DNA of 64,000 nucleotides from assembly GCA_016744855.1 (NCBI GenBank), contig JADGDO010000001.1, forward strand, positions 124,001 through 188,000, read 5' to 3'. A program made the translations under genes and the position numbers. This DNA comes from Candidatus Fermentibacteraceae bacterium. Lineage in GTDB: Bacteria > Fermentibacterota > Fermentibacteria > Fermentibacterales > JCC-6. Below are positions 43,500 to 52,581 of this stretch, piece after piece. How positions within the stretch are numbered: position 1 is the first letter of the stretch; the number at the start of each line of letters is the position of its first letter. The notes beneath the pieces were generated by a model. The model was not told the DNA's origin. It made no database searches and was given only the letters and a program-made list of their open reading frames with translations.

Positions 43500-44725
43500 T
43501 ACAACAAATCCCCAATCGAATTCATGGTAAATGTTTCTTTACCAGTTTGCTGCGAGATTGAGAGTGTGGTGTACTCGTCCAGTGTAACGTGGTCATGATT
43601 AAACATTGCAGAAGGCAGATAGACTGTTTGACCTTGAAATTGTTTTTCATTTAGGGCATCAATCACATCTATGCCGGACAGAAGACCGGCAACACTAACC
43701 AGTGGGCCCATCAAAGTGTTTCCAACAGGAAGAACAGTATAATGAGAATCTTTAAGAATGTTTCTTATGAAAGGAGCAGCCATTACACCAGTGACAACCG
43801 TTCCAGTGCCGTGAAATGTTCTATCTCTGCATTCATCAATCATTTTAGCCAACAGACCTATTCCATTCGCAGCAAGAGATCCCCCATTGTAGAAGTTCAA
43901 AGGAGGGACAGGGATTCCGGTAATTGCGTAGTACTCATCTGCAGGATATACCCAGCGACTTCCTTTTTCCTTAAGGGCTCGGGATTGCCATTTCATTATT
44001 ATTCTCAGAGTTTCTTTTGCCTGTTCAGATGTAGCTCTTGAGAGAGGTTCAAGGTTGTCACGCCACCTGGTAAGACCAACTGGCACAATACCCAGAATCG
44101 AAACATTTTCTCGACCAAAAAGGTCAGCGATTGTTTTGTCCAGTTCATCGCTGTCATTCCAGCCCGGAACTTCAACAATCTGAGCCTGAATCTCAATTCC
44201 CGCTTCAGCTAGTTTGTCTATGTTGGGAAGAATAGGAAGTGGATGTGGTAAACCAAGCATTCTTCCACGCAAGGCAGGGTTTGTTGCTTGAACAGATACA
44301 TGAAGCGAAGAAAAGCCTCTGTTTATGGCTTCATCGGTCTGCTGAGAAGTCAGCGTGATGTATGTTCCGCTTAGAAATGAAAATCTCACATCATCGTCTT
44401 TCACTGCCAAAGAGCTTCTCAGTGAGGGAGGCTGTTGATCAATGAAGCAGAAAATGCATTTATTTCTGCAAGTTTTTGCTGTTGACTCTGATAGTTCGAA
44501 TCCCCACCCTACTCCCGGTCTTCGTCTTAGTTTAACTGTTCTACGTAACGGGCCCCTGATGATTGAAAGATTAACTGCAGTTTCGGAAGACATAGATAGA
44601 AGATCAACCCAGTCTCTGATAGGCGTTCCATTGCATGAGAGAATTATATCACCACAGCGAAGCCCAGCCCTCGAGGCTGGGGAAGCTGATTTTACTTTGA
44701 GGATTGATGCTCCGGAGACAGACAT
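43499..44725 (-). CDS. PDZ-radical SAM DUF512 protein
   Basis: 408 residues. The N-terminal 60 are PDZ-like ('SPASRAGLRCGDIILSCNG'). The radical SAM cluster motif is 'CRNKCIFCFIDQ', and the C-terminal DUF512 part contains 'SRWVYPADEYYAITG', 'TGTVVTGVMAAPFI' and 'DHVTLDEYT'. The family is widespread and of unknown reaction. ATG 44725 directly abuts the TAA of the upstream TPR gene. Confidence 0.9.
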   Translation of the reverse strand: MSVSGASILKVKSASPASRAGLRCGDIILSCNGTPIRDWVDLLSMSSETAVNLSIIRGPLRRTVKLRRRPGVGWGFELSESTAKTCRNKCIFCFIDQQPPSLRSSLAVKDDDVRFSFLSGTYITLTSQQTDEAINRGFSSLHVSVQATNPALRGRMLGLPHPLPILPNIDKLAEAGIEIQAQIVEVPGWNDSDELDKTIADLFGRENVSILGIVPVGLTRWRDNLEPLSRATSEQAKETLRIIMKWQSRALKEKGSRWVYPADEYYAITGIPVPPLNFYNGGSLAANGIGLLAKMIDECRDRTFHGTGTVVTGVMAAPFIRNILKDSHYTVLPVGNTLMGPLVSVAGLLSGIDVIDALNEKQFQGQTVYLPSAMFNHDHVTLDEYTTLSISQQTGKETFTMNSIGDLL

Positions 44726-46675
44726 TTATTCGAGCTGAAGCGCCTTTGCCATAACCGGATCCAGCTCCATAGCGAGTTTCTTCTCGGCTTCGGCATGACC
44801 GCTTCTTCCAGTAAAGTCATATACTCTGAAAAGATTAACATGAAAACCGACAATTGCGCTTTTGTTATCTTCAGCAGAGGCAAGAACAAGTCCTTTGCGG
44901 AAATGATCTTCTGATTCATCATATCTCTTCATATCGAAAGTGCATCTGCCAAGCATCTCTCTTGATCTGGTTCTGTATTTAGGACTGACGAGAACCCTCT
45001 CGAATTCCTGAATTGCCTCTCTCAGAAGACCCATCTCTCTGTAAGCAATTCCAAGATCAAAATGAGTTGAGTAATCTTCTGATGAAATACTGGAATCAAC
45101 ACCCTGTTTGAACTCCATGATTATGTCAGCAAGGGCTTTCTTTGACGTATCCATTTTTATATTGTCAATATCGTCCAGAATATCTGCAACACCGGAGACA
45201 CCCTCTTCATTGTGCTCCTCTGGCCTCAAGCCATTCATAAGATCTCTAGCATCTGAATAATCAGGATAAACATCAACCGCAGCCTCAAGTGAAGCTATTG
45301 CCTCATACTGGCTATCGTTGAGAAGATATGCAACAGCAAGCCTGTAAAAAGCCCTTGCCTGTCCTTCTTTATCAATTGTGTGCCTGATTCGGACAATTTC
45401 CTTAGCTGCTGAAAGGGATTCAGGACAGATATCCAGAACACCTTCAAGAAGCTCGAAAACCATATAGTCTCTCTCATCGTTACGATAGATTTCAGCCGCT
45501 CTCAAGTAGGCCCCTACGGCACCGTAAAAATCTCCCACATCAAGAAGGAGATTAGCCATTTCTATATACCCGAGTGCATCGCCGGGGTCTCTGTCAAGGC
45601 GATTACGCATATCAGCTACCTGACGGGACAGAGCTTCACGGACTTGTCTGACTGAGACAAGGTTCATTGCTACAAGTACATCACCAAGCCTGGCGTCTTT
45701 GTATTCTGTCGATTGTTGGTCTAGAGCTCTGAGAACATCACCGGCCTTGAGGAGACCGCAGGCGACGAAGTATTCACCTATTCTTTGAGGTCCGGTATTT
45801 TCAAGTTCAGCAATGCTCCAATCTTCACCGTCTTCTGAAGTAATATCTTCAAGAATGTTGTCAGAAGATTCTCTTCTTCCCCGCATGATATCATCTTTAT
45901 CGAAAGAAAGGTTTTTTGCAACTTCTTCACTGCTGCTTATCTCCTGAGCGGCAGTTAAGAGATCGTCTTCCACACTGAACTGATCATCATCTTGAAGCAC
46001 ATCACCCTGATCAAATGAAAGATTTGTGAGAAGAGCGCTGCTGTCAACATCTTGTTCAGATTTGCTTTTTGCTTTTTTCTTTGGTGCTGGATGCAGTTTT
46101 GCGCGAAGCTTTTTCAGCATTGCTGCAGTTTTGTCGTGTCCTGCAAGATTTCTTTCCATGGAAGTGGAGACTGCATAGTCTAGGAATGCTTCGTTACTCT
46201 GCTTGTAAGCAACTTTTGCGAGATTAGTAACCCATTTGGGAGAATCAGGATCAAGAACTGTCAGAATTTTTAGAGCGTTAGCTACATCAGGTGAGTCCAG
46301 TGAAGGCTTTCCTTTAAGATAGCTGACAAATTCCTTCTTTGCCTGTTCATGCTTTTCCTGCTGATAGAAGCAGTTACCCATTATGAGATTTGCTTCAATC
46401 TCTTTCGGAAAAGATCTTATGATTTTTCTGCAAATAGAGAGAGAAACCATCTGAAGTCCCTCGTTGTTGTAGAGATTTGCAGAGATCAGAAAATGCTCTT
46501 TGGCTTTGTCATCCCTTTTAAGCTTCAGGAGTATATCGCCAACTTTGTTGTGTACAGAAGCATCTTCAGGATCTTTTTCGACAACAAGATTAAATATTTT
46601 CAGAGCACTCTCAAGTCGGCCCTTCTGAACAAGATCATGAGCTTTCTTTTTCAGCGAAGTGACATTTTCCGTCAT
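44726..46675 (-). CDS. TPR protein with central MshEN-like domain
   Basis: About 649 residues from ATG 46675 (six Gs upstream; ATG 46693 has no ribosome site). N-terminal TPRs (about 1-190) begin 'AHDLVQKGRLESALKIF'. An acidic linker with repeats of 'LSFDKDDI/QGDV' follows. A segment at about 305-365 ('RIGEYFVACGLLKAGDVLRA' and 'RLGDVLVAMNLVSVRQVREA') matches the paired helices of the MshEN domain, which in PilB/MshE binds c-di-GMP. C-terminal TPRs complete it. No pilus or c-di-GMP enzyme is near, so ligand binding is inference. Confidence 0.72.
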   Translation of the reverse strand: MTENVTSLKKKAHDLVQKGRLESALKIFNLVVEKDPEDASVHNKVGDILLKLKRDDKAKEHFLISANLYNNEGLQMVSLSICRKIIRSFPKEIEANLIMGNCFYQQEKHEQAKKEFVSYLKGKPSLDSPDVANALKILTVLDPDSPKWVTNLAKVAYKQSNEAFLDYAVSTSMERNLAGHDKTAAMLKKLRAKLHPAPKKKAKSKSEQDVDSSALLTNLSFDQGDVLQDDDQFSVEDDLLTAAQEISSSEEVAKNLSFDKDDIMRGRRESSDNILEDITSEDGEDWSIAELENTGPQRIGEYFVACGLLKAGDVLRALDQQSTEYKDARLGDVLVAMNLVSVRQVREALSRQVADMRNRLDRDPGDALGYIEMANLLLDVGDFYGAVGAYLRAAEIYRNDERDYMVFELLEGVLDICPESLSAAKEIVRIRHTIDKEGQARAFYRLAVAYLLNDSQYEAIASLEAAVDVYPDYSDARDLMNGLRPEEHNEEGVSGVADILDDIDNIKMDTSKKALADIIMEFKQGVDSSISSEDYSTHFDLGIAYREMGLLREAIQEFERVLVSPKYRTRSREMLGRCTFDMKRYDESEDHFRKGLVLASAEDNKSAIVGFHVNLFRVYDFTGRSGHAEAEKKLAMELDPVMAKALQLE

Positions 46676-46705
46676 CCCAGACAGACCCCCCATTTTTGAT
46701 GTATT

Positions 46706-47947
46706 TTAGGTACTATATACCTTTCGACCGGCACAGTACACCACCGCTACATCCGGATTACCCAGATGGTAAGGAATAGTTCTGAAATCATTGCTATTCC
46801 ATATTACAAAATCAGCATCAAAACCCGGAATAAGTCTTCCCTTTTGTGCTCCCAATCCCAGTGCTGCAGCTCCGTTTGCGGTAGCTGAAACCAATGCTTC
46901 CTCTACAGTAAATCCACACTGACATACAGCAAGGCTTACGATCAGTGGCATTGAATCGCAAAAGCAGCTTCCCGGATTAAAATCTGTAGCGAGAGCTACC
47001 GATGCACCGGAATCAAGCAATTTACGCCCGGGCGGGAAAGGTTTATTGAGAAATAGAGCAGTTCCAGGAAGCAGAGTAGCTACTGTATTGCTTTTTGCAA
47101 TCAGTTCAATATTCTCTTCAGAGATTGATAGAAGATGATCTGCACTCACAGCCCCGGTATTCACGGCAACAGCTGCCCCTCCTGTGTCATAGAACTCATC
47201 AGCGTGTATTTTGAGAGAGAATCCCTGCTGAGCAGAAGCGGAAAGATATCGGGTTGCCTGCTCGGGAGTGAACACACCCTTTTCGCAGAAAATGTCTACA
47301 AATTGTGCGATACCCTGATCTCTTACAAGGGGATTAACTTCATTGATAAGGAAATCTATGTAATCGTCTGCCCTACCCTTGAATTCATCTGGAACTTCGT
47401 GTGCCCCCATGAATGTGGGAATTACAGTTTGGGGGACAATTGCAGCGACTTCACCGGCGATCTCAAGACATTTCAATTCTGTACTGATATCAAGACCGTA
47501 GCCGCTTTTTGCCTCAACAGTTGTTGTACCGTTGGAGAGCATCAGAGAAAGGTGATGCATCATATTGTTTCGGAGAAGGTCATCAGAGGCAAGTCTGGTT
47601 CTTTTTACACTGTTCAGAATTCCTCCGCCAGCTGCTGCTATGTCTTCATAATCCGCACCGGCAGCACGCATTGCAAATTCAGCCTGACGAGTAGCTCCGA
47701 AAATAGGATGTGTGTGAGAATCAACAAAGCCGGGGGTTACAATAAAACCCCCGGCTGATACTATTTCAGTAGTGTCGCTAACACTGCAGCAGGTATCCAG
47801 ATCATTTTTAAAACCGACCCAGACTACTTTACCATTTTCCATGGCAAGAGCTGCATCTGCTAAAACACCTATTCCTGAAGAGCCGCTACCATCAATCGTA
47901 AGAAGCTGTCCGATATCATTCAGAACAAAATCTGTTCTAATTTTCAC
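46706..47947 (-). CDS. hutI: Imidazolonepropionase
   Basis: 413 residues of the amidohydrolase superfamily. It carries 'VTPGFVDSHTHPIF' (metal HxH), the HutI-specific 'TTVEAKSGYGLD', 'IHADEFYDTGGAAVAV', and 'ATDFNPGSCFCDSMP' with the metal Asp. It opens the imidazolone ring in histidine degradation. The other hut genes (hutH, hutU, hutG or formiminotransferase) are not in the window. It begins 6 bases after rpmA. Confidence 0.93.
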   Translation of the reverse strand: MKIRTDFVLNDIGQLLTIDGSGSSGIGVLADAALAMENGKVVWVGFKNDLDTCCSVSDTTEIVSAGGFIVTPGFVDSHTHPIFGATRQAEFAMRAAGADYEDIAAAGGGILNSVKRTRLASDDLLRNNMMHHLSLMLSNGTTTVEAKSGYGLDISTELKCLEIAGEVAAIVPQTVIPTFMGAHEVPDEFKGRADDYIDFLINEVNPLVRDQGIAQFVDIFCEKGVFTPEQATRYLSASAQQGFSLKIHADEFYDTGGAAVAVNTGAVSADHLLSISEENIELIAKSNTVATLLPGTALFLNKPFPPGRKLLDSGASVALATDFNPGSCFCDSMPLIVSLAVCQCGFTVEEALVSATANGAAALGLGAQKGRLIPGFDADFVIWNSNDFRTIPYHLGNPDVAVVYCAGRKVYST

Positions 47948-47953
47948 CGGGTA

Positions 47954-48208
47954 CTATGCTTCTGGAATTATGGAAGCAACCTTTCTGGCTCCCATGCGGT
48001 GAAACTTTACACGACCTTCAATCTTTGCAAAAAGAGTGTCGTCGCTTCCCTTGCCCACATTGAGACCAGGATGGATTCTAGTACCCCTCTGGCGAATAAT
48101 AATTGTTCCGCCACTTACATACTGACCGGATGGTGCTTTTACGCCGAGTCTCCGTCCAGCGGTATCTCTTCCATTCCTGGAACTCGAGGATGATTTTTTA
48201 TGTGCCAT
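47954..48208 (-). CDS. rpmA: 50S ribosomal protein L27
   Basis: 84 residues: '[20 protein letters not shown]', '[16 protein letters not shown]', '[19 protein letters not shown]', all typical of L27, which contacts the peptidyl-transferase centre. The ATG is preceded by AAAGGTAGTGAT. The usual upstream partner rplU (L21) and downstream obg are absent; instead a peptidase gene is upstream and hutI downstream. Confidence 0.95.
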   Translation of the reverse strand: MAHKKSSSSSRNGRDTAGRRLGVKAPSGQYVSGGTIIIRQRGTRIHPGLNVGKGSDDTLFAKIEGRVKFHRMGARKVASIIPEA

Positions 48209-48235
48209 ATCACTACCTTTCTATAAAACTCTGTA

Positions 48236-49834
48236 TCAATCTGCAACAACCATCCTGGTAGATGCAGAGTGCCCGCCGGATGTGTACACTACATGGTACA
48301 CGCCCTCAGGAAGTGTCGAACCGGCGTTGAATGAGTGAGAAACAACTCCGGCAGATATGTTTTTCTCGTATGCAGTTCTGCCGGAAATATCATAAATTTT
48401 GATGCTTCCATCAATACCTGTGTTCGGAAGTGAGAATATGCATGATGCATTTACCGGATTTGGTGCAACGCTCATCGTTATAAACACATCATTTGAACCT
48501 GATTCTTCAATTCCAGTACTGAATGTGAAATTAACCGGAACCATCTCTTCAGAGCCTACAGAAATACCATTCTGTGCCTGTGAGCCCATACCGTCAACAG
48601 TAGCAACTATGTTGTAAGTCCCTGGAACTAGAGCTTTGGAGTATCCCCCATCTACAACATCTGTTCTGCAGAACCTGAGAGGTGAAGAATCGAGAGCGTC
48701 TACTACCTCAACTTCAATAAGAGCGTCCAGCGGGTTTCCACTTCCATCTGTGACTGTTCCGTAGAAGCCATATGTGCTTGTTACGCAAAACTCGAGAATG
48801 GGCATGTAATTTGCATTGGCAATTCCGGGCCAGTCGGGATCTGATTTTACATTTGAAACTTCGATTGTATGGTCAACTGTACCTACTTCGCCGTAGGACC
48901 AGTCGTTAACGTCACCCTCAGTTGGGTACCAGTCTGCGCCGGGGATCCAGATGTCCCAGGCACCGCTACCATAGTATGTGCTGATTGAAGGGTGATTGCC
49001 GTATGCATTACCTTGTGCTGTTACAAGCTCAAGATCCTGTATTGTTGCGGAAGCGCTGTAGTTCCACACACAATTCACACATTCGGCTCCACTATGGAAA
49101 GAAAGGCCGGTTGCGAAGTTATTGATATAATTATTCTGAGCCGGCCAGTCCTGCATGGTAAGGTCTCTGATTGCAACGCTTTCAGGACCCTGCCAGTAGG
49201 AAGAAGTGTTCATGTAACTGAAATCACGATTCAGATCAACTCCGTTTGCATTGTAGCGTGAGCTGCTTGCATAGCCATCGGGATTCACGAAAGCAATAAC
49301 CCACAGCTCGGAATTATCTACTACATAGGTGCACATGTCACTTGTACCGTAATTATCGGTAAGAACTTCGATGAAGTTGAGACAGGACATTCCACCTGTC
49401 TTCTCATCACCGTGAATGTTACCGGTTATTCGGATCTCAGGCTCTGCTTCATCATCATTTACATTATCACTGATGATCATTGCATAAATAGGTTTACCCT
49501 GAACAGAAGAACCGATTTGCTCCATTCTGGCAATGGAAGGGTGTGCAGAGACTACTGCATTCAAAGATGCGGTAATTTCTGTTATTGACGGGTAGGCAAC
49601 AAGAGCAACGGGTGTTTCTTCAAGAACTGGTCTGTAACCGAGGTTAGTCAGAGTTCTTTCCTGCTGGTCTGTTACAAAGAGTCTCACTTTGGTCCCGAAA
49701 ACATTTTCAATATCGTAACCGTTGTTGTGGAAGTAGTCGAGATCAATAGCAGTTACATTAGGCACTATAACTGAATGCCATCCTGCTACCGCCATAGAAG
49801 CGATAAAAACAAGCAATAAAACTGTGTTCTTCAT
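48236..49834 (-). CDS. Secreted zinc carboxypeptidase (M14) with type IX-style sorting domain
   Basis: 532 residues. A signal peptide (1-18) is followed by a propeptide-like part. The M14 catalytic domain has zinc ligands His141 and Glu144 in 'GNIHGDEKTGG', the conserved 'NANGVDLNRDF', a third ligand in 'LSFHSGAE' and a catalytic Glu in 'HTIEVSNVKSDPD'. A carboxypeptidase-regulatory-like beta sandwich follows (about 360-430). The end is a Por/type IX-type domain: 'MSVAPNPVNASCIFSLP', 'SIKIYDISGRTAYEK', 'LPEGVYHVVYTSGG'. It removes C-terminal residues from external peptides. It heads the minus-strand run. Confidence 0.88.
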   Translation of the reverse strand: MKNTVLLLVFIASMAVAGWHSVIVPNVTAIDLDYFHNNGYDIENVFGTKVRLFVTDQQERTLTNLGYRPVLEETPVALVAYPSITEITASLNAVVSAHPSIARMEQIGSSVQGKPIYAMIISDNVNDDEAEPEIRITGNIHGDEKTGGMSCLNFIEVLTDNYGTSDMCTYVVDNSELWVIAFVNPDGYASSSRYNANGVDLNRDFSYMNTSSYWQGPESVAIRDLTMQDWPAQNNYINNFATGLSFHSGAECVNCVWNYSASATIQDLELVTAQGNAYGNHPSISTYYGSGAWDIWIPGADWYPTEGDVNDWSYGEVGTVDHTIEVSNVKSDPDWPGIANANYMPILEFCVTSTYGFYGTVTDGSGNPLDALIEVEVVDALDSSPLRFCRTDVVDGGYSKALVPGTYNIVATVDGMGSQAQNGISVGSEEMVPVNFTFSTGIEESGSNDVFITMSVAPNPVNASCIFSLPNTGIDGSIKIYDISGRTAYEKNISAGVVSHSFNAGSTLPEGVYHVVYTSGGHSASTRMVVAD

Positions 49835-49916
49835 TTTTTCTTTCCTTTAAGAGGTATATGTTATTTGTAAATGCAGGGATACGCGATTATCATTAACACG
49901 ACCTTCATGGTCAACC

Positions 49917-49946
49917 TTGCCATTGGGGGTAAGGATTGATTAGTAT
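49917..49946 (+). promoter_or_regulatory. Promoter for tRNA-Pro
   Basis: TTGCCA (49917-49922), an 18-base spacer, TAGTAT (49941-49946). The tRNA begins 12 bases later, close to the expected start of transcription. Confidence 0.5.
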
Positions 49947-49957
49947 CGGGCTGCGGT

Positions 49958-50034
<77 letters not shown>

Positions 50035-50167
50035 TCTTTTTTTTTGAAAGATCAAACTTCCAGTTTCTTTTCATCCCTAAAACAAAATAATCTTCACCCA
50101 CAAAACACGGATCACCTGTTAAAGGTTCCCGTTGGTTGATTCTTTTCGTTTGATGAAAGTCACAACT

Positions 50168-52531
50168 TTATTTCAGAATTTTGTTGCCCTCTTGCCAGAT
50201 TGTTTCAAAGGCACTGTGCCAGTCGTGTTCGAGGCCGCGCAGTCTTGCCTTCTTCCCCATCGACTGTCTTAACTCCTCGTCCCTAAGCAGCGTCAGAATC
50301 GCTTCAGCTAGGCTGGATGAATCCAATCCTCTGCATACAATTCCGGTTTCATCAGGAATGATGATTTCCTGAGGACCACCCTTATCAGTTACGACGCATG
50401 GAATACCCGATGCTTGAGCTTCAAGGACTGAATTGCCATAGGTGTCTTTGGTTGAAGGGAAAACAAACACGTCGCACGAGGCACAGACTCTGGAGAAGTC
50501 ATCTCCTGAGAGGGTTCCGCAGAAGTAGCCACCATTGCCGAGAAGATCCTTGCCCAGTTCTCGTATATATGGACCGTCACCAGCAAGGAAAAGTTCGACG
50601 CCGGGAAATTCTTTCCTGACTTTGAGGAAGGCTTCAGCAAGAACATCAAGGTCTTTTTCCCTCGAGATCCTTCCGGTGTATAGCAGTTTCAGTGAATTGT
50701 TGCTTCCACCAAAACGGGACATGAAGTTTTGTGTTTTCCAATCAGGAGAAAAGGCTTCGTGATCGGTGCCTCGAGGGAAATGAACCATTTTAGATCTGGC
50801 GACACCAAGAGCTTCGAGATCATCCATGTAGAATTTACTTGGAACCATAACAATTTCCGAAAGGGAGTAAACCCAACCAGTTCCACCACTTATCATTTCA
50901 GCTATTCTTGAATCTTCAACGATATCATTCGCATGCCTCGGCCAGTCTGTGTGATAAACGGAAACAGTTGGAATTCCCAGCAGTTTTGCTATACCGAGAG
51001 CCGCAAAGCCGAGTGGACCCGGTGTCGAGAGGTAGATCATCTCAAAGTCATTCTCTTCGAAAAACCTGAGCATTTCCAGGAAAGGAGGAATTGAGAATTT
51101 CTTAGTGGGGTAATCCGGAAGACTGAATTCTTTAATGGGTTTGAAGTTAACTACCCAACCCGGGAAGGAGACAGCCTTCTCCTGGCAGGCCAGTATCGCC
51201 AGCTCATGATTTGTTTCAAGAGAGAGCATGCCGAATTTCTGTATGGTTCTGGATACTCCGTTAAGATCAGTAATTGTGTCTGTTACCCATGCTCTTTTCC
51301 CGGATCTTCGTGCTGCAGGGGATTTTGTTCCAAGTTCGAGACACATGCGGTTAACCTGATCTCTACCTCTTTTCCGATCCATATAAGTGACTGGGAAAGG
51401 AATATTCATAATAAGTATTGGAATCATCGCTGTTAATGCATCAAGGGCCTCAAGCACCTTGCCATTGCTCAATCGGGTGGCGAGGAGTTCAGATGATCTT
51501 CTTAACAGACTGTTTGTGAGTCTGTTGAGTATCTCGTAGGTTCTTTCCTCGATCCCCTCCTTCTCCATTTCAGGGCTGCCTTTGCGAAGATTGAGATCCT
51601 TACCTATTTCAATGAGCTCATCTGCAAGGAAGCTCTCGAGGTCGTTACTGTTACCCTTGGCTTTCTTAAGAATGTGATGGAATAGAAAGTCAGCTTTGTG
51701 CCAAAGAGTTGGTTCCTCCGGTTCATCCTTCGAACCGGGGCCGAGGAAATTATCTATTGCTATGGTGGCTGCTGTAGGAACTCTTTTAGACATCAGCCGG
51801 TCTCTGTAGAATGAGTATGCTATCGAGTAGACCGCATAGGCGGACCTTACGGCGCTTCCGTGCTCACCGTACAATTCGGCCCGTCCTTCGGCGACATTCC
51901 TCAGGAAGCCCTTGTAAGTGCCGTCAGAGTCAACCTCGGTCCAAGTTCTTCCGATGAATCTTCCACAGTGATCATCGCTTCCAGCGGTGAAACCATTGAA
52001 CTCATTGCCTCTAATCAATTTAGAAGTTTGCAGAGAAGCCTGATTCTCCCAGATTGCTCGTGAACCATTTCGTCCTTCTACCAGCATAACCCGATTAATC
52101 AGTTCTTTCCATTCGGCAGATGAGAGGTCTTCCCCGGCGAAGTAAAATGGATGGGCGAGTGAGTTGACGATCTTCCTGTCGGACATGTAATCGAGAAGCT
52201 CAAAAGCATTGTCTCGTAGTCTTGCCATTTCAGCATGATTCTCTTCTGTAATATCATAGGCAAGAATGTGAATTGGTTTTTTTGATTCAGGAAGTAGGGC
52301 GCTGATTTCCTCACTGATGAACACACCGGGTAGATCCTTTATTTTTAGGACACCTTCGATTGTATTAACATCTGTGATGGTAACAAAATCCATTCCCTGC
52401 TTTTTTGCAAGATGATATATCAGTTCAGGAGGTGTGAAACTCTCAGGGGCTTTCAGAGTTCTGAGTATCCAGCGAGCTGATTGTTTGGAAGCAGAAGAGT
52501 GAACATGCAGATCGCACTTTGTATTCTTCAT
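50168..52531 (-). CDS. PHP phosphoesterase-glycosyltransferase (GT4) fusion
   Basis: 787 residues. Residues 1 to about 230 are a PHP domain with its metal ligands intact: 'CDLHVHSSAS', 'DFVTITDVNTIEG', 'SLAHPFYF' and 'GSDDHCGRF'. A helical middle of about 150 residues follows. From about 385 onward it is a GT-B glycosyltransferase family 4 protein with 'LYTGRISREKDLDVLAEAF' and 'VFPSTKDTYGNSVLEAQASG' (nucleotide-sugar site). It likely transfers a sugar to a lipid or glycan acceptor. The PHP part may hydrolyse a phosphoester on the same pathway. It is a stand-alone gene. Confidence 0.85.
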   Translation of the reverse strand: MKNTKCDLHVHSSASKQSARWILRTLKAPESFTPPELIYHLAKKQGMDFVTITDVNTIEGVLKIKDLPGVFISEEISALLPESKKPIHILAYDITEENHAEMARLRDNAFELLDYMSDRKIVNSLAHPFYFAGEDLSSAEWKELINRVMLVEGRNGSRAIWENQASLQTSKLIRGNEFNGFTAGSDDHCGRFIGRTWTEVDSDGTYKGFLRNVAEGRAELYGEHGSAVRSAYAVYSIAYSFYRDRLMSKRVPTAATIAIDNFLGPGSKDEPEEPTLWHKADFLFHHILKKAKGNSNDLESFLADELIEIGKDLNLRKGSPEMEKEGIEERTYEILNRLTNSLLRRSSELLATRLSNGKVLEALDALTAMIPILIMNIPFPVTYMDRKRGRDQVNRMCLELGTKSPAARRSGKRAWVTDTITDLNGVSRTIQKFGMLSLETNHELAILACQEKAVSFPGWVVNFKPIKEFSLPDYPTKKFSIPPFLEMLRFFEENDFEMIYLSTPGPLGFAALGIAKLLGIPTVSVYHTDWPRHANDIVEDSRIAEMISGGTGWVYSLSEIVMVPSKFYMDDLEALGVARSKMVHFPRGTDHEAFSPDWKTQNFMSRFGGSNNSLKLLYTGRISREKDLDVLAEAFLKVRKEFPGVELFLAGDGPYIRELGKDLLGNGGYFCGTLSGDDFSRVCASCDVFVFPSTKDTYGNSVLEAQASGIPCVVTDKGGPQEIIIPDETGIVCRGLDSSSLAEAILTLLRDEELRQSMGKKARLRGLEHDWHSAFETIWQEGNKILK

Positions 52532-52581
52532 TAGTCTAAATTCCCTTCAGATACATATTGCCACACCAGAAAGGAAGATAC

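Noticed and set aside
47135-47758. A 207-codon plus-strand frame inside hutI
   Set aside because: Antisense to a conserved hutI with all metal ligands; product is Cys/Ser-rich without family.
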